Notes: generated by a model from the sequence alone, not told the origin. A stretch of DNA of 64,000 nucleotides from Alteribacter lacisalsi (GCF_003226345.1 NZ_PDOF01000003.1:124001-188000), one strand, 5' to 3'. Counted from the stretch's first letter, positions 1 through 10,837 are shown. Made by a program: numbers and translations.

Positions 1-220
1 CCCGGTCCGGGTCAAGATTGTGAAATGTTTCAGAAAGAGGAGGCCCAATAAAATGGATGACATCCTTCTCTTCATATTCACCGGGATAGTACTGCTCCAT
101 CGTGTGCATGAAGGAGGCGACAATCAGATCAACCGTGTTGATGAGTGTGCCATCCAGATCAAATAGGATCGTATCAATATTTGAGAGAGCCCCTGTGGAG
201 CTGTTATCATTTGCTGTCAT
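1..220 (-). CDS. ppaX: Pyrophosphatase PpaX, 3' end cut by the window
   Basis: This is the N-terminal 73 residues of a HAD-superfamily hydrolase. The segment [17 protein letters not shown] carries HAD motif I (DxDGT), with the nucleophile Asp and the acid/base Asp both present, and IGPPLSETF follows as in PpaX. In B. subtilis PpaX hydrolyses the pyrophosphate released when HPr(Ser-P) is dephosphorylated by HprK, and it lies downstream of hprK-lgt-yvoD exactly as here. The ATG at 220 is chosen because AAAAGGATG sits just upstream; an in-frame ATG at 229 would overlap that ribosome-binding site. The C-terminal two thirds lie outside the window. Confidence 0.9.
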   Translation of the reverse strand, partial: MTANDNSSTGALSNIDTILFDLDGTLINTVDLIVASFMHTMEQYYPGEYEEKDVIHFIGPPLSETFHNLDPDR

Positions 221-324
221 GGTAATCATCCTTTTAAATTCATTTATCTGCCGAAGTTGCACTGCATGCCGGACGTCGCTTTCTGCAGCGATGCCGAAAC
301 TGACATTTACAGTGAACAAGTTTA

Positions 325-1290
325 TCAGACGCTGGTGTCTGATCCCCATTCTTTGTTATTGTGCTGCTCCTGCTTTTTTTCAATGCGGTTCCAGAAAAAT
401 GCCACCGCAACGGTCAGAAGAATCGCCGTTACCAGCCGGATTAACAGCAGCGGCCATAAAGGAATCCCAAGAGGAGCAAAAATTAATGTATCCTCTATGA
501 CGGCATGACAGGCTACCAGGAAGATAAATACCAGGTACAGATCCTTTTTCCGCACGCCGTCTTCCTTTACCGCCTGAATCATCACACCGGCACCGTAGGC
601 AAGACCGAATACAAGGCCCGCCGCCAGAGTGGTGCTCGTATTTTCCCGGATTCCGAGAACTTTCGTAAATGGGCTCATCCATTTTGAAAAGACGTCAAGC
701 CATTTCAGATCCTTCATGATCTGAATGAAAATCATAATCGGGATCACGATGGCTGCGAGCTGGATGATACCGAAAAAGGCACTCTCCACTCCCTGCAGCA
801 CCACTGCCCACATACCTGCCGGCTCATCACGTGTCATACCGCCGGCAAAACCGTACCGGGCTGTCTCGCCTCCGCCCTGCCAGACGAGGTGGATCACCCA
901 GGCCGACAGAATGGCAAGACCGATCCGGACAAGCAGGACAACCCATATTTTCAGGCCGACTTTTTTTGCTACGGCCGATTCAACAATCAGATTATGTGAA
1001 AATGACAGCATCACTGCCAGAATAAACACTTCTTTTACCGTCAGGTCCATCGTAAGGATGGCCCCAATTGCCGCATAAAGATTGAGCAGATTCCCAAGCA
1101 CAAGCGGGATCGCCGCTTCCCCGGAGAGCCCGATCGCCCCCATCAGCGGGGAAAGAAGCCTGACCAGCCAGTCCATCAGCGGTGTATGGCTGATAATCGT
1201 GACGATCAGTGTAATCGGAAAAATAATCTTTCCGAGTGTCCACGATGTCTGAAGGCCGACTATCAGCCCCCGTTTCAATGTTGCAAGCAA
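325..1290 (-). CDS. yvoD: YvoD-like nucleoside-recognition (Gate) membrane protein
   Basis: This is a 321-residue polytopic membrane protein with about eight hydrophobic segments, including two Gate-type halves ([15 protein letters not shown] and the [19 protein letters not shown] stretch). Gate domains are shared by SpmA/SpmB, FeoB and nucleoside transporters; the substrate of YvoD is not known. It starts at a TTG preceded by GAAAGGGGCGG. It sits between lgt and ppaX in the same order as in B. subtilis, about 190 nt below lgt and 105 nt above ppaX. The identification rests on synteny plus the Gate architecture. The transported solute, if any, is not evident. Confidence 0.8.
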   Translation of the reverse strand: MLATLKRGLIVGLQTSWTLGKIIFPITLIVTIISHTPLMDWLVRLLSPLMGAIGLSGEAAIPLVLGNLLNLYAAIGAILTMDLTVKEVFILAVMLSFSHNLIVESAVAKKVGLKIWVVLLVRIGLAILSAWVIHLVWQGGGETARYGFAGGMTRDEPAGMWAVVLQGVESAFFGIIQLAAIVIPIMIFIQIMKDLKWLDVFSKWMSPFTKVLGIRENTSTTLAAGLVFGLAYGAGVMIQAVKEDGVRKKDLYLVFIFLVACHAVIEDTLIFAPLGIPLWPLLLIRLVTAILLTVAVAFFWNRIEKKQEQHNNKEWGSDTSV

Positions 1291-1393
1291 CCAGACCGCC
1301 CCTTTCTATTACACATTTCGCCTCACTTAACATTATCATAAAGCCGCCCTTCCATAAAGGAGGAAGGAAACTGCCTCAAATTGAGTCAGACTC

Positions 1394-1427
1394 AGCGGTG
1401 CCCGCGGAAAGCGTCCGTCTGGAGCGG
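1394..1427. repeat. Half copy of the GCTTTCCGCGG repeat
   Basis: On the minus strand this reads GGACGCTTTCCGCGGGCA, identical to the 5' core of the full copy near 20.2 kb. Only one arm is present. It lies downstream of lgt, just past its hairpin. It is probably a decayed or truncated member of the dispersed repeat family described below. Confidence 0.6.
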
Positions 1428-1443
1428 TTTTATATCAACGAAG

Positions 1444-1474
1444 AAGCCGGAGCTTTTTTACTGTGCCCCGGCTT
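1444..1474 (-). terminator. Terminator-like hairpin after lgt
   Basis: A 10-bp stem (AAGCCGGGGC pairing with GCTCCGGCTT, one G·U) starts 6 nt beyond the lgt stop codon. The following minus-strand bases are CTTCGTTG, so the U-tract is weak and read-through into yvoD is likely. Confidence 0.45.
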
Positions 1475-1479
1475 GCTGG

Positions 1480-2343
1480 TTATTTTTTCTTTTTCGTTCC
1501 TTTTTTGTCTGAAGCTGCAGGTGAGCGTTCTTCGTCAAGATACCGCCTGTCGGCGAGCCCCTGCTTCCTGCGATAGATGATCAGGGCAATCGCGCCAATG
1601 ATCAGCACAATTGAAATCACCTGGGCAGTTCTGAGAACACCGAAAATCATCAGACTGTCTGTTCTTAGTCCCTCGATAAACAGGCGGCCGAAGGAATACC
1701 AGATTACGTAGGTCATGAACATTTCGCCGCGTCTCATATTAACCCGTCGGAGATAAAGCAGGAGTGCTACACCGGCAAAACTCCACAGGGATTCATACAG
1801 AAAAGTCGGGTGGTAGTATGTACCGTCAATATTCATCCCATTAATAATAAACTCCGGAATCATAAGGCTCTCAAGAAACGAGCGTGATACTTCCCCTCCG
1901 TGAGCTTCCTGGTTTACAAAGTTGCCCCAGCGGCCGATTGCCTGCCCAAGGAGAATCCCGGGTGCCGCCACGTCCGCTATTTTCCAGAAGGAAAGGCCCC
2001 GCTTTTTTGCAAAAATAACGGCTGTTATAACAGAACCGATTAAGGCTCCGTGTATTGCAAGTCCGCCCTCCCAGATTGCTATAATCTGTGATGGATTTTG
2101 TGAATAGTAGTCCCAGCGGAAAATTACATAATAAAGACGGGCACTTATAATGGCAATCGGAACTGCAATCAGCAGCAGATCCGCAAACAGATCTTTCGGG
2201 AGCCCCCGTTTTTTTGCTTCCGAGTTTACAAGCAGATAGGCAAGAAACGCCCCTGTTGCAATTATTAAACCGTACCACGCTACCGAAATTGGTCCGATCT
2301 CAAACGCGACCGGATCAAACGGCCTGGCAGAACCCAACATCAT
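1480..2343 (-). CDS. lgt: Phosphatidylglycerol–prolipoprotein diacylglyceryl transferase
   Basis: Lgt transfers diacylglycerol from phosphatidylglycerol to the lipobox cysteine of prolipoproteins in the membrane, the first step of lipoprotein maturation. The 287-residue protein has seven hydrophobic segments and the family signature [13 protein letters not shown], with the N-terminal [11 protein letters not shown] motif. The start is the ATG at 2343, preceded at 7 nt by GAGGTG, rather than an ATG seven codons upstream that has no ribosome-binding site. The C-terminus is a short lysine-rich cytosolic tail (KKGTKKKK). Likely clients here are the cytochrome c551 and PBP lipoproteins. It is 78 nt below hprK and probably co-transcribed with it. 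Confidence 0.95.
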   Translation of the reverse strand: MMLGSARPFDPVAFEIGPISVAWYGLIIATGAFLAYLLVNSEAKKRGLPKDLFADLLLIAVPIAIISARLYYVIFRWDYYSQNPSQIIAIWEGGLAIHGALIGSVITAVIFAKKRGLSFWKIADVAAPGILLGQAIGRWGNFVNQEAHGGEVSRSFLESLMIPEFIINGMNIDGTYYHPTFLYESLWSFAGVALLLYLRRVNMRRGEMFMTYVIWYSFGRLFIEGLRTDSLMIFGVLRTAQVISIVLIIGAIALIIYRRKQGLADRRYLDEERSPAASDKKGTKKKK

Positions 2344-2421
2344 CTTCGCACACCTCATTTTCATTCTCTTTTGTTACAGCATCAATCCGGAGCCAGCCAG
2401 CATGCTGCGGGCCGGGACCGA

Positions 2422-3360
2422 TTAAAAGTCTTCCTTGTCTCCCTCTTCAATCACACTGTTTAAGCGCTCGGTAAACTGCTCGGCTGCGTTTATGCCCATG
2501 CGCTTAAGACGAAAGTTCATTGCCGCAACCTCAATAATAACGGCAAGGTTTCGCCCTGGACGAACCGGAATCGTCAGCTTGGGGATATCCGTTTCAAAAA
2601 TCGTCATCGTGTCTTCATCAAGGCCGAGACGGTCATACTGCTTTTTCTGATCCCACAGTTCAAGATGCATCACCATTCCAATTCGTTTATAGTTACGCAC
2701 AGCACCTGCACCGAAAAGCGTCATCACATTAATAATACCGAGTCCGCGGATTTCAAGAAGGTGTTTGATAAGATCAGGTGCGGAACCGACAAGCGTTCCC
2801 TCGTGCTCCTGCTTGATTTCCACGCTGTCATCCGCAACAAGGCGGTGGCCCCGCCGAACCAGGTCAAGAGCGGTTTCACTCTTCCCGACACCACTCGAGC
2901 CCGTAATCATAACGCCGATTCCGTAAATATCAATAAGCACCCCGTGAATGGCCGTCATTGGTGCCAGTTGAATCTCAAGATAGTTGGTGAGCTGGGAACT
3001 CAGCCGTGTAGTCGTCATTTTCGAGATTAAAATAGGAACGCCAACCTCGTTCGCTGCCTCGATAAGCTCATCCGGTGCTTCATTTCCTCTGGAAAGGATA
3101 ATGCCCGGTGTATCGTAGGTGGACAGGCGGTTCATCCGATCTTTTTTCTCCTCCTGGGAAAGCTGGCTGAAAAACGTCAGTTCGGTTTTTCCGAGCAGCT
3201 GAAGCCGCTTGGCAGGATAATAAGTAAAGTAGCCGGCCATCTCCATTCCCGGCCGGGAAATATCACTCGTTGTAATGTTTCGATACACCACATTTTCCTC
3301 ATCGTTAACCAATTCCAGGTCAAATTCCTCAATCAGCTCTTTTACAGTCACTTTGGACAT
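2422..3360 (-). CDS. hprK: HPr kinase/phosphorylase
   Basis: HprK phosphorylates HPr at Ser46 and removes the phosphate by phosphorolysis, so setting CcpA-dependent carbon catabolite control. The 312-residue protein has the N-terminal HprK domain, catalytic His139 in HGVLIDIYG, the P-loop GSSGVGKS at residues 154–161, D177/D178 in VADDSVEI, and the [12 protein letters not shown] signature near 201–212. The start has a strong GGGAGG at 9 nt. Neighbours lgt, yvoD and ppaX are in the B. subtilis order. A candidate cre site at 28.7 kb in this window is a plausible target of the CcpA system it controls. Confidence 0.97.
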   Translation of the reverse strand: MSKVTVKELIEEFDLELVNDEENVVYRNITTSDISRPGMEMAGYFTYYPAKRLQLLGKTELTFFSQLSQEEKKDRMNRLSTYDTPGIILSRGNEAPDELIEAANEVGVPILISKMTTTRLSSQLTNYLEIQLAPMTAIHGVLIDIYGIGVMITGSSGVGKSETALDLVRRGHRLVADDSVEIKQEHEGTLVGSAPDLIKHLLEIRGLGIINVMTLFGAGAVRNYKRIGMVMHLELWDQKKQYDRLGLDEDTMTIFETDIPKLTIPVRPGRNLAVIIEVAAMNFRLKRMGINAAEQFTERLNSVIEEGDKEDF

Positions 3361-3617
3361 TATGTATAACCTCCCGGCTCTGCTGCGCCTATGTTTTACT
3401 TTGTTCGTTGGATTTTCATTCAGTCACCGGTAAACCGGCAGAATCGTGCTCTTAAATCCGGCATACTCAGCCCCTCTAGTTTATCATAACTCCCCGCAGG
3501 GCAAAAATGCTGGTGTTTCAGCTGCTTTCAAAAAAAATTATCAAACCGTTTTCTTCATGCGCCTGGGTCTCTCTCTCTTCACTTCTTTCCTTTTTTCATG
3601 AATGAAGTATCTTTCCA

Positions 3618-3655
3618 CAAAAAAACAGGAATGCAGCTCAGGCTGCATTCCTGTT
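3618..3655 (-). terminator. Rho-independent terminator of yvlBCD
   Basis: A perfect 13-bp stem (AACAGGAATGCAG) with a 6-nt loop is followed by a run of U on the minus strand, directly after the yvlD stop codon. The remaining intergenic DNA up to hprK (3361–3617) shows no gene and no promoter I could call. Confidence 0.92.
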
Positions 3656-3665
3656 TAATTTATGA

Positions 3666-4022
3666 TTACCTTTTTGTAATTGGATCTACGATAAAAGTAT
3701 GAATCAGCGCACTCAAAATCGCGAAGATGATCGCCGCTATTATGGCGAGACCGAAGCCGTCAATATTGAAGGCATCTCCCATGAAGGCCTGGGTAATCAT
3801 AAGGACGATGGCGTTTATCACAAATAGGAACAGACCGAGCGTAAGGATCGTTACCGGCAAAGTGAGAACGATCAGGATCGGCTTCACAATAAGATTTACG
3901 AGGGCAAGAATAAAGCTGGCCAGAAGAGCTGCCAGAAATCCGTCGATTTCAAATCCGGAGAAAAACCGGGCAATAATCAGCAGGACGACAGCATTGACGA
4001 GGATCTGTATCAGCCAGCTCAT
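3666..4022 (-). CDS. yvlD: YvlD-like phage-holin-family membrane protein
   Basis: This 118-residue protein is almost entirely hydrophobic, with four predicted membrane helices, and matches the phage holin family 4/YvlD type. Its function is unknown. The start codon overlaps the yvlC stop by 4 nt (ATGA), so translation is probably coupled. It is the last gene of a three-gene operon with yvlB and yvlC, ended by a strong terminator. Confidence 0.85.
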   Translation of the reverse strand: MSWLIQILVNAVVLLIIARFFSGFEIDGFLAALLASFILALVNLIVKPILIVLTLPVTILTLGLFLFVINAIVLMITQAFMGDAFNIDGFGLAIIAAIIFAILSALIHTFIVDPITKR

Positions 4023-4219
4023 CCGTCTCTCCTGTCCGTTTCATTGGGAATGATAAAGATGCCGATCACATAAGCAAGCACAGTCGCGATGTTACCGAAA
4101 ATGAGTGCAATAAGCGCAATGATTCTTACGAGGGTTGGATCAATATTAAAATAATCTCCAAGTCCTCCGCACACTCCGGCAAGCTTTCGGTCATTTACAG
4201 TACGGTAAAGACGTTTCAT
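4019..4219 (-). CDS. yvlC: PspC-domain small membrane protein
   Basis: This 66-residue protein is a single PspC domain: the cytosolic N-terminus RKLAGVCGGLGDYF with NIDPTLVRI is followed by two hydrophobic stretches. PspC proteins take part in envelope-stress responses. A good ribosome-binding site (AAAGGGTG) precedes the ATG. The adjacent yvlB and yvlD, and the sigma-W-type promoter ahead of yvlB, mirror the B. subtilis yvlABCD operon, although a repeat copy lies between yvlB and yvlC. Confidence 0.9.
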   Translation of the reverse strand: MKRLYRTVNDRKLAGVCGGLGDYFNIDPTLVRIIALIALIFGNIATVLAYVIGIFIIPNETDRRDG

Positions 4220-4243
4220 CTGATCACACCCTTTCTTCTAATA

Positions 4244-4320
4244 GGCTCTTTTCGTAAAGATGTTGTTTATTACGCTGCAGGCGGACGCTTTCCGCCTATA
4301 AAAACTTTACGAAAAGCATC
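4244..4320. repeat. Internally deleted copy of the GCTTTCCGCGG repeat with terminal inverted repeats
   Basis: The left end GGCTCTTTTCGTAAAG and the right end CTTTACGAAAAGC form a terminal inverted repeat with 11 exact matches (TTTTCGTAAAG). Inside is only the 5' arm GCTGCAGGCGGACGC plus TTTCCGC. The left flank and arm match the larger copies at 12.5 and 20.2 kb, so this looks like a deletion derivative of a small miniature element. Confidence 0.7.
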
Positions 4321-4361
4321 AATCAATACGGAAAAAACCGCCTGTTCTAATTGTAATAAGG

Positions 4362-4410
4362 AAGGAGAGCGCCCTGGCCGGCTTCGGTGCCGCCATCCGC
4401 TCTCCTTTTA
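4362..4410. terminator. GC-rich hairpin between yvlB and yvlC
   Basis: A perfect 10-bp stem (AAGGAGAGCG with CGCTCTCCTT) lies about 70 nt beyond the yvlB stop. The T-rich side follows the stem on the plus strand; on the minus strand only CCTTATTA follows. It may attenuate, rather than stop, transcription from yvlB into yvlC. Confidence 0.4.
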
Positions 4411-4481
4411 TTCTGGCCTCGTATTTTATTTTTACCCTGTCTGTTTTTACGTTAAACAGTCACCATGAATGAGTTTCCATG

Positions 4482-5615
4482 TCAGCTGTTTTTCACCTGT
4501 ACCGAACCGGTACCGGACTCTGCTTCCAGGTAAAAAGAAGCTTCGGCTTCTTTGTTGGCCAGAAACGTCATTCGTTTACTGGCAAACTCTTTCTTTTCAT
4601 CAATCACAGTCATGCCCGGCAGGTCGCAGTTGAGGCCGCCTACTGAGGACTTCAGGTTTCCTTCAACTTTCATATTCTCTGGAAGCTGGGCAACCACGCT
4701 CCCTGTTGTCGTCTTGAAATAGGCTTTTGTATCGACTGGTTCAGTGAGGGTGTAGTTGATCGTGCCGTTTAACGTTTCAACATCCACTTCACCCCGGCTT
4801 ACACGAAGGTCAATCGTGCCATTCACGGTTTTGGCATCACAGTGGTCCATACTCAGATCGTCAACAGAGATCGTGCCGTTGACAGTTTCAACCCTTGCAT
4901 CACGGCATGCCACCTTATCAAAACCGATCCGGCCGTTAACGGTCTGCGCTTCCACGTTTACGGCTTCCAGTGTTTCACCGGTAATTTTTCCGTTAAAGGC
5001 ATACAGTTTGACCTTCTCCAGATCTTTTCGCGGTACGTAAACGACGGAGTTGACTTTCATGGATTTAGACGGAGATTTGATGCGCAGCCGGCCGTCTGTG
5101 ACATCAAAGATGACTTCGTTGAGGAAAAATCGCCGGGCTTCGTCACCGTCATTGACTTTATACACTTTCACATTGCACTCCACTCGAACATCCGGTTCAT
5201 CCCAGGGCCGGAGAAGAATGCTGCCGTTTTCCACATTCACATCCACATGTCTGACGACTGCTCCCGTGTGCTGAAACGTGTGCTCAATTTCGACAGAGGA
5301 TCCGAAATTAAAGTCCAGATCAAATTCCTTGATTTTATGGACCGCATCTTCAAGAAACTCTGTAAACCGGCTTGCAAAGGAAGGCTGCTTCGTTCTTGAA
5401 CGATATTCCCCCGAGCTGTTTTCCCAGTCAACTTTGGTTGAGATTTCATGGGACGATCCGCTTGTCGTACTGTGACTCGTTTCCTGTTGAGTTGTTTTCC
5501 CCGGATCGCCCTGGCTTTTGTCTTCCTTCAGTGCATTCAGTAGCTGCAGACCTTCTTCTGCTGAAATTTTGCCGTCTTCGATCATCTTGAGAATCATTTT
5601 ACGTTCTTCCTGCAT
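4482..5615 (-). CDS. yvlB: YvlB/LiaX-like DUF4097 protein
   Basis: The 377-residue protein begins with a short helical SHOCT-like segment (MILKMIEDGKISAEEGLQLL) and a Ser/Thr/Gln-rich linker. It continues into a right-handed beta-solenoid of repeating VxTVNGxI units (ETVNGTISVDDL, KTVNGTIDLRV), the DUF4097 putative adhesin fold. There is no signal peptide. Related LiaX/YvlB proteins act in envelope stress sensing; the exact role here is inferred. GGAGGG lies 7 nt before the ATG. It is the first gene of the operon and has a sigma-W-type promoter 52 nt upstream. No yvlA homologue is visible. Confidence 0.85.
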   Translation of the reverse strand: MQEERKMILKMIEDGKISAEEGLQLLNALKEDKSQGDPGKTTQQETSHSTTSGSSHEISTKVDWENSSGEYRSRTKQPSFASRFTEFLEDAVHKIKEFDLDFNFGSSVEIEHTFQHTGAVVRHVDVNVENGSILLRPWDEPDVRVECNVKVYKVNDGDEARRFFLNEVIFDVTDGRLRIKSPSKSMKVNSVVYVPRKDLEKVKLYAFNGKITGETLEAVNVEAQTVNGRIGFDKVACRDARVETVNGTISVDDLSMDHCDAKTVNGTIDLRVSRGEVDVETLNGTINYTLTEPVDTKAYFKTTTGSVVAQLPENMKVEGNLKSSVGGLNCDLPGMTVIDEKKEFASKRMTFLANKEAEASFYLEAESGTGSVQVKNS

Positions 5616-5666
5616 CGTGATCCCTCCAGCCTGAAATACGTTCTATTTATAATCTTAATATGACTT

Positions 5667-5691
5667 TACGATTTAAAAAAGAAAAAGTTTC
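5667..5691 (-). promoter_or_regulatory. Sigma-W (ECF) type promoter for yvlBCD
   Basis: On the minus strand GAAAC is followed after exactly 16 nt by CGTA, the ECF/sigma-W consensus, 52 nt upstream of the yvlB start. The B. subtilis yvlABCD operon is a known sigma-W target, so motif and context agree. Confidence 0.8.
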
Positions 5692-5822
5692 TTCCCAGTG
5701 ATGACTGCAGGGAAGATTTTCAGCAGAGAGGGAGGTCCTATCTCCGTTGATTACCTCCGCAGCACTCCCTCCAATGGAAAAACCACCTGCACAACTGCAG
5801 ATGGCCTTCCCTTCAAAAGATA

Positions 5823-8699
5823 CTACGAACCTGAACCGACAGACTCCCTGTCCTTCATTCGTTTTTCCATTCTGGCACGGTCACGTTCAAGGATTGGCTT
5901 CAGGTACTCTCCCGTGTAGGATCCTTTTACCTTGGCGACCGCTTCAGGAGTTCCGGATGCGACAAGCTTGCCGCCTTTGTCGCCCCCTTCCGGTCCAAGA
6001 TCGATAATGTGATCGACTGTTTTAATTACATCCAGATTATGCTCGATCACAAGCACCGTATCGCCGTTTTCAACGAGGCGCTGGAGAACCTTCAGAAGCC
6101 GGTCGATATCATGCACATGAAGACCGGTTGTCGGCTCGTCAAGAATATAGAGCGTCCTGCCGTTCGATCGGCGGTGAAGCTGTGAGGCCAGTTTAACCCG
6201 CTGCGCTTCCCCTCCGGACAGCGTTGTTGCCGGCTGGCCGAGTGTCATATACGTGAGCCCTACGTCATAGAGCGTCTGGATTTTCCGTTTAATCTTAGGA
6301 ATGTTTTCAAAGAAGCCTACTGCTTCTTCCACTGTCATCGCCAGAACATCAGAAATATTTTTCCCTTTGTACGTCACTTCAAGGGTTTCCCGGTTATAGC
6401 GTTTACCTTTACATTGTTCGCACGGGACGTAAACATCGGGAAGGAAATGCATCTCAATTTTAATGATCCCGTCTCCCCTGCACGCTTCACAGCGGCCGCC
6501 TTTAACGTTAAAGCTGAACCGGCCTTTTTTATAGCCCCGTACTTTTGCTTCATTGGTCATGGCAAACACGTCGCGGATATCGTCAAACACGCCTGTATAC
6601 GTGGCCGGGTTGGATCTTGGCGTACGTCCGATCGGACTCTGGTCAATATCGACAACTTTTTCCAGATGGTCGATACCGCTTATTTTTTTATGAGCACCGG
6701 GCTTTGCTTTTGCTGTTGTCAGCTTTATCGCCAGAGATTTATAGAGGATATCGTTGATCATCGTACTTTTTCCTGAACCGGACACGCCCGTCACGGCTAC
6801 GAAAATTCCGAGGGGAATGTCAATGGACGTATTCTGCAGGTTATTTTCGGTCGCCCCCTGAATGGAGATCGTCCGTCCGTCAGACTTGCGGCGCTCAGCC
6901 GGAAGCGGAATGAACTTTTTCCCGGACAGATATTCACCCGTCAGCGACTCCGGATCGTCCATAATCTCAACAGGGGACCCTTCTGCAGAGATATAGCCTC
7001 CGTGAGCACCGGCACCGGGTCCGATATCAATAATATGATCGGCTGCAAGCATGGTGTCTTCATCGTGTTCAACTACAATCAGGGTATTTCCCAGATCCCG
7101 CATTTTTTCAAGGGTACGGATCAGCCTGGTGTTGTCACGCTGATGCAGCCCGATGGACGGTTCATCGAGAATATAGAGCACACCCATCAGGGACGAGCCG
7201 ATCTGGGTGGCGAGACGGATCCGCTGAGCCTCCCCGCCTGACAGTGTTCCGGCAGCGCGAGACAGGGTCAGATACTCAAGACCCACGTTCATCAGAAAGC
7301 CGAGACGTTCTTCAATTTCCCTCAGAATCAGCCGGGCAATTGTCATATCCTTTTCGGACAGTTCGAGGTTCTTAAAAAATGACTTTGCATCTTTAACGGA
7401 AAGAGACGTGACTTCCCCGATCTGCTTACCTCCGACCAGGACGCTCCGGGCTTCTTTTGTAAGACGGTACCCTTTACAGGTGGGACACGGCTTCTGTGCC
7501 ATATACCCTTCCATCTGCTCCCGGATGTAATCCGAACCAGTTTCATGGTAACGTCTTGAAATGTTATTGATGACCCCTTCAAAGTAAATCTCTTTTTCAC
7601 GGACATTGCCGAACTCATTTTCATAGCGGAAATAAATCTTTTCCCGGCCACTGCCTAATAGAATTTTATCCATCTGATGTTTCGGCAGCTGTTCAACAGG
7701 TGCGTCCATATCAATTCCGTAATGATCGCATACGCTTTTCAGCAGCTGCGGATAATACTGGGAGCTTACCGGCTGCCACGGGGCGATTGCGTTGCCATTC
7801 AGTGAACGGCTCCAGTCCGGAACGATGAGATCCTGATCCACTTCTAGCTTGCTTCCGAGCCCGTCACAGGAGGAGCAGGCCCCGAAAGGACTATTGAACG
7901 AGAACATCCGCGGCTCGAGTTCACCGATTGAAAACCCGCAGTGCGGACAGGCGTGCTTCTGGCTGAACGTGAGCTCCTCTTCGCCGATGACATCCACCAT
8001 GACCCGGCCATCAGCCAGATTCAGTGCCGTTTCAAGAGAGTCCGCCAGTCGTGACTCCACACCTTCCTTAATCACAATCCGGTCAATCACAACTTCTATG
8101 GAATGCTTTTTGTTCTTTTCAAGTTCGATTTCCTCTGCAGCTTCGCGCATTTCTCCGTTTACCCGGACACGGACGTATCCCTGTTTCTTAATGTCTTCAA
8201 GCGTTTTGGCATGGGTTCCTTTACGCCCGGAAACGATCGGCGACAGGATCTGCATCTTTGTCCGTTCTGGATAGGCGAGCATGCGGTCCGCCATCTGCTG
8301 AACAGTCTGTGAACTGATTTCAATACCGTGAACCGGACAGACTGGTTTTCCTACACGGGCGTAGAGAAGGCGGAGATAATCGTAGATCTCCGTAACGGTA
8401 CCCACAGTAGAGCGCGGGTTCCGGCTCGTTGTTTTCTGATCAATAGAGATCGCAGGGGACAGACCTTCAATCGCATCTACATCCGGTTTGTCCATCTGAC
8501 CGAGAAACTGCCGGGCGTAAGCAGACAGGGACTCCACATAACGGCGCTGCCCCTCGGCATAAATCGTATCGAAAGCGAGGGATGATTTACCCGAGCCTGA
8601 CAGCCCTGTAAACACAACGAGTTTGTTTCTCGGGATCGTGACATCCACATCTTTCAGATTGTGGGAGCGGGCTCCCTTTATTTCAATGTTTTCCAGCAT
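5823..8699 (-). CDS. uvrA: Excinuclease ABC subunit A
   Basis: UvrA is the damage-recognition ATPase of nucleotide excision repair. The 958-residue protein has two ABC modules with Walker A sequences GLSGSGKSS and GVSGSGKST, two ABC signatures (LSGGEAQR, twice), and zinc modules CPHCG…CSSCDG and CEACRGDG…CEQCKG. The length equals that of B. subtilis UvrA. The start is the ATG at 8699 after GGTGAGGAG; a GTG four codons upstream overlaps the uvrB stop and lacks a site. Only 8 nt separate it from uvrB, so the two genes form one operon under the LexA-like box at 10.88 kb. Confidence 0.97.
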   Translation of the reverse strand: MLENIEIKGARSHNLKDVDVTIPRNKLVVFTGLSGSGKSSLAFDTIYAEGQRRYVESLSAYARQFLGQMDKPDVDAIEGLSPAISIDQKTTSRNPRSTVGTVTEIYDYLRLLYARVGKPVCPVHGIEISSQTVQQMADRMLAYPERTKMQILSPIVSGRKGTHAKTLEDIKKQGYVRVRVNGEMREAAEEIELEKNKKHSIEVVIDRIVIKEGVESRLADSLETALNLADGRVMVDVIGEEELTFSQKHACPHCGFSIGELEPRMFSFNSPFGACSSCDGLGSKLEVDQDLIVPDWSRSLNGNAIAPWQPVSSQYYPQLLKSVCDHYGIDMDAPVEQLPKHQMDKILLGSGREKIYFRYENEFGNVREKEIYFEGVINNISRRYHETGSDYIREQMEGYMAQKPCPTCKGYRLTKEARSVLVGGKQIGEVTSLSVKDAKSFFKNLELSEKDMTIARLILREIEERLGFLMNVGLEYLTLSRAAGTLSGGEAQRIRLATQIGSSLMGVLYILDEPSIGLHQRDNTRLIRTLEKMRDLGNTLIVVEHDEDTMLAADHIIDIGPGAGAHGGYISAEGSPVEIMDDPESLTGEYLSGKKFIPLPAERRKSDGRTISIQGATENNLQNTSIDIPLGIFVAVTGVSGSGKSTMINDILYKSLAIKLTTAKAKPGAHKKISGIDHLEKVVDIDQSPIGRTPRSNPATYTGVFDDIRDVFAMTNEAKVRGYKKGRFSFNVKGGRCEACRGDGIIKIEMHFLPDVYVPCEQCKGKRYNRETLEVTYKGKNISDVLAMTVEEAVGFFENIPKIKRKIQTLYDVGLTYMTLGQPATTLSGGEAQRVKLASQLHRRSNGRTLYILDEPTTGLHVHDIDRLLKVLQRLVENGDTVLVIEHNLDVIKTVDHIIDLGPEGGDKGGKLVASGTPEAVAKVKGSYTGEYLKPILERDRARMEKRMKDRESVGSGS

Positions 8700-8707
8700 G
8701 ACACTCC

Positions 8708-10708
8708 TCACCCTTCCGCTTTCAATTCAATAATCACATCGCGCAGTTCGGCTGCACGCTCGAAGTCAAGCGCTCTTGCCGCATCTTTCATTTCTGTCTC
8801 CATCCGTTCAATCACTTTTTCCCGTTCTTTCCTGCTCATCTTCTGCTGTGGCTTCTTCACGCTCGCCTGTGCGTCGTACTCTTCCCCGTCTTCTGCAGCA
8901 TAAGTCGCCTGAATGAGCTCGGGAATGGCTTTTTGTATTGTTGTCGGAATGATGCTGTGTTTTTTATTGAATTCCTTCTGTACAGCGCGGCGTCGCTTCG
9001 TTTCATCGATCGCAATCTCCATCGAACGGGTCATTTTGTCGGCATACATAATGACGTGCCCGTTAGAGTTCCTGGCAGCACGGCCCATCGTCTGGATCAG
9101 CGACCGTTCGGCACGGAGGAAGCCTTCTTTATCTGCATCAAGAATCGCGACGAGGGAGACCTCAGGAATATCAAGCCCCTCCCGAAGCAGGTTAATCCCG
9201 ACGAGGACATCAAACTCCCCGCGTCTAAGATCCCTGAGAATCTGAATCCGGTCAAGGGTTTTAATATCAGAGTGAAGGTATTTTACCCTGATGCCGAGCT
9301 CTTTGAAGTAGTTTGTAAGATCCTCACTCATTTTTTTCGTCAGGGTCGTAACAAGCACCCGCTCGTCGCGCTCTTTACGGATCCGGATTTCTTCGATCAG
9401 GTCGTCAATCTGACCTTCAATCGGCCGGACATCAATGGTTGGGTCCAAAAGTCCTGTCGGACGGATGATCTGCTCGACCATTTCCGGACAGTGCTCCAGT
9501 TCGTATGGTCCCGGCGTAGCAGATACAAAAACAGCCTGGGTAATATGTTTTTCAAATTCCTCAAATTTAAGCGGACGGTTATCCTTTGCAGACGGCAGAC
9601 GGAAACCGTGGTCCACCAGCACCCCTTTACGAGCCTGGTCCCCGTTATACATGCCTCTTACCTGAGGCAGGGTAACGTGGGACTCGTCCACCACAAGAAG
9701 GGAATCTTCAGGAAAAAAGTCCATAAGTGTATATGGAGTCGCGCCCGGTTCCCGGAATGTGAGATGGCGGGAGTAGTTTTCAATCCCCGAGCAGAATCCC
9801 ATTTCCTGCATCATCTCAATATCATAGCGTGTTCGCTGCTCAAGACGCTGGGCTTCAAGAAGCTTTCCTTCCTCGTGCATCTTTTTCAGTGTCTCCTCCA
9901 GCTCCGCCTCGATATTGACGATCGCCCGTTTCAGTTTTTCCTCCCGGGTAACGAAGTGGGATGCCGGGAAAATGGCCACGTGATTCCGTTCACCCAGGAC
10001 TTCCCCTGTAAGAGCATCGACCTCGGTAATCCTGTCCACTTCATCGCCGAAGAACTCAATTCTGAGACAGTGCTCATCACGCGAAGCCGGAAAAACCTCC
10101 ACCACATCACCACGGACACGGAACGTGCCTCGGGTAAAGTTAATATCATTCCGCTCGTACTGAACATCAACAAGGTTTCGCAGAAATGCATTCCGCTCCA
10201 ATTCTGCGCCGGTCCGGACGGAAACCACAAGATCACGATATTCTTTCGGGGAGCCGAGACCATAAATACACGACACACTCGCTACGATAATCACATCATT
10301 CCGCTCAAACAGAGAGCTTGTTGCCGAGTGACGGAGCTTATCGATCTCATCATTTATGCTGGCATCCTTCTCAATAAAGGTATCCGACTGCGGGATATAG
10401 GCTTCCGGCTGGTAGTAATCGTAGTAACTGACGAAGTACTCAACAGCATTGTTGGGGAAAAATTCCTTGAACTCACTGTAAAGCTGTCCTGCCAGTGTTT
10501 TATTGTGCGCAATTACGAGGGTAGGCTTATTTACTTCCTTAATCACATTGGAAATTGTAAATGTTTTACCTGTGCCCGTTGCACCAAGCAGCGTCTGGAA
10601 TTTTTCTTTCTTCTGAATTCCATCGACCAGTTTTTTGATTGCGCCGGGCTGGTCACCCTGCGGTTCATACTTTGAGACAAGCTCAAATACTTTTTCTTCC
10701 CCGTCCAA
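8708..10708 (-). CDS. uvrB: Excinuclease ABC subunit B
   Basis: UvrB is the helicase-like subunit that is loaded on damaged DNA by UvrA and recruits UvrC. The 666-residue protein has the P-loop GATGTGKT, the beta-hairpin segment [13 protein letters not shown], helicase motifs (DESH, VSATPGP, GRAARN) and a C-terminal UVR motif ([12 protein letters not shown]). The start is the TTG at 10708, which follows AAGGAGGCG at 6 nt and yields the family's usual N-terminus. The in-frame ATG 63 nt upstream would add a tail not seen in UvrB and has no comparable ribosome-binding site. Confidence 0.96.
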   Translation of the reverse strand: MDGEEKVFELVSKYEPQGDQPGAIKKLVDGIQKKEKFQTLLGATGTGKTFTISNVIKEVNKPTLVIAHNKTLAGQLYSEFKEFFPNNAVEYFVSYYDYYQPEAYIPQSDTFIEKDASINDEIDKLRHSATSSLFERNDVIIVASVSCIYGLGSPKEYRDLVVSVRTGAELERNAFLRNLVDVQYERNDINFTRGTFRVRGDVVEVFPASRDEHCLRIEFFGDEVDRITEVDALTGEVLGERNHVAIFPASHFVTREEKLKRAIVNIEAELEETLKKMHEEGKLLEAQRLEQRTRYDIEMMQEMGFCSGIENYSRHLTFREPGATPYTLMDFFPEDSLLVVDESHVTLPQVRGMYNGDQARKGVLVDHGFRLPSAKDNRPLKFEEFEKHITQAVFVSATPGPYELEHCPEMVEQIIRPTGLLDPTIDVRPIEGQIDDLIEEIRIRKERDERVLVTTLTKKMSEDLTNYFKELGIRVKYLHSDIKTLDRIQILRDLRRGEFDVLVGINLLREGLDIPEVSLVAILDADKEGFLRAERSLIQTMGRAARNSNGHVIMYADKMTRSMEIAIDETKRRRAVQKEFNKKHSIIPTTIQKAIPELIQATYAAEDGEEYDAQASVKKPQQKMSRKEREKVIERMETEMKDAARALDFERAAELRDVIIELKAEG

Positions 10709-10837
10709 TAGGAACGCCTCCTTGATCTCAGCCGTTTTCACTGACAGGTGAGTCAGTTTTGTTAGAATCATTTATCGTATAAGGTTGTTGTTACGTACCT
10801 GTTGTTAACCATTACCCATTCTTAACATATGTACCTC

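Noticed and set aside
8933-10675. A 580-codon open frame on the plus strand opposite uvrB
   Set aside because: It is antisense to a fully conserved UvrB, has no ribosome-binding site or family resemblance, and is low-complexity in the manner of frames opposite GC-biased codons.
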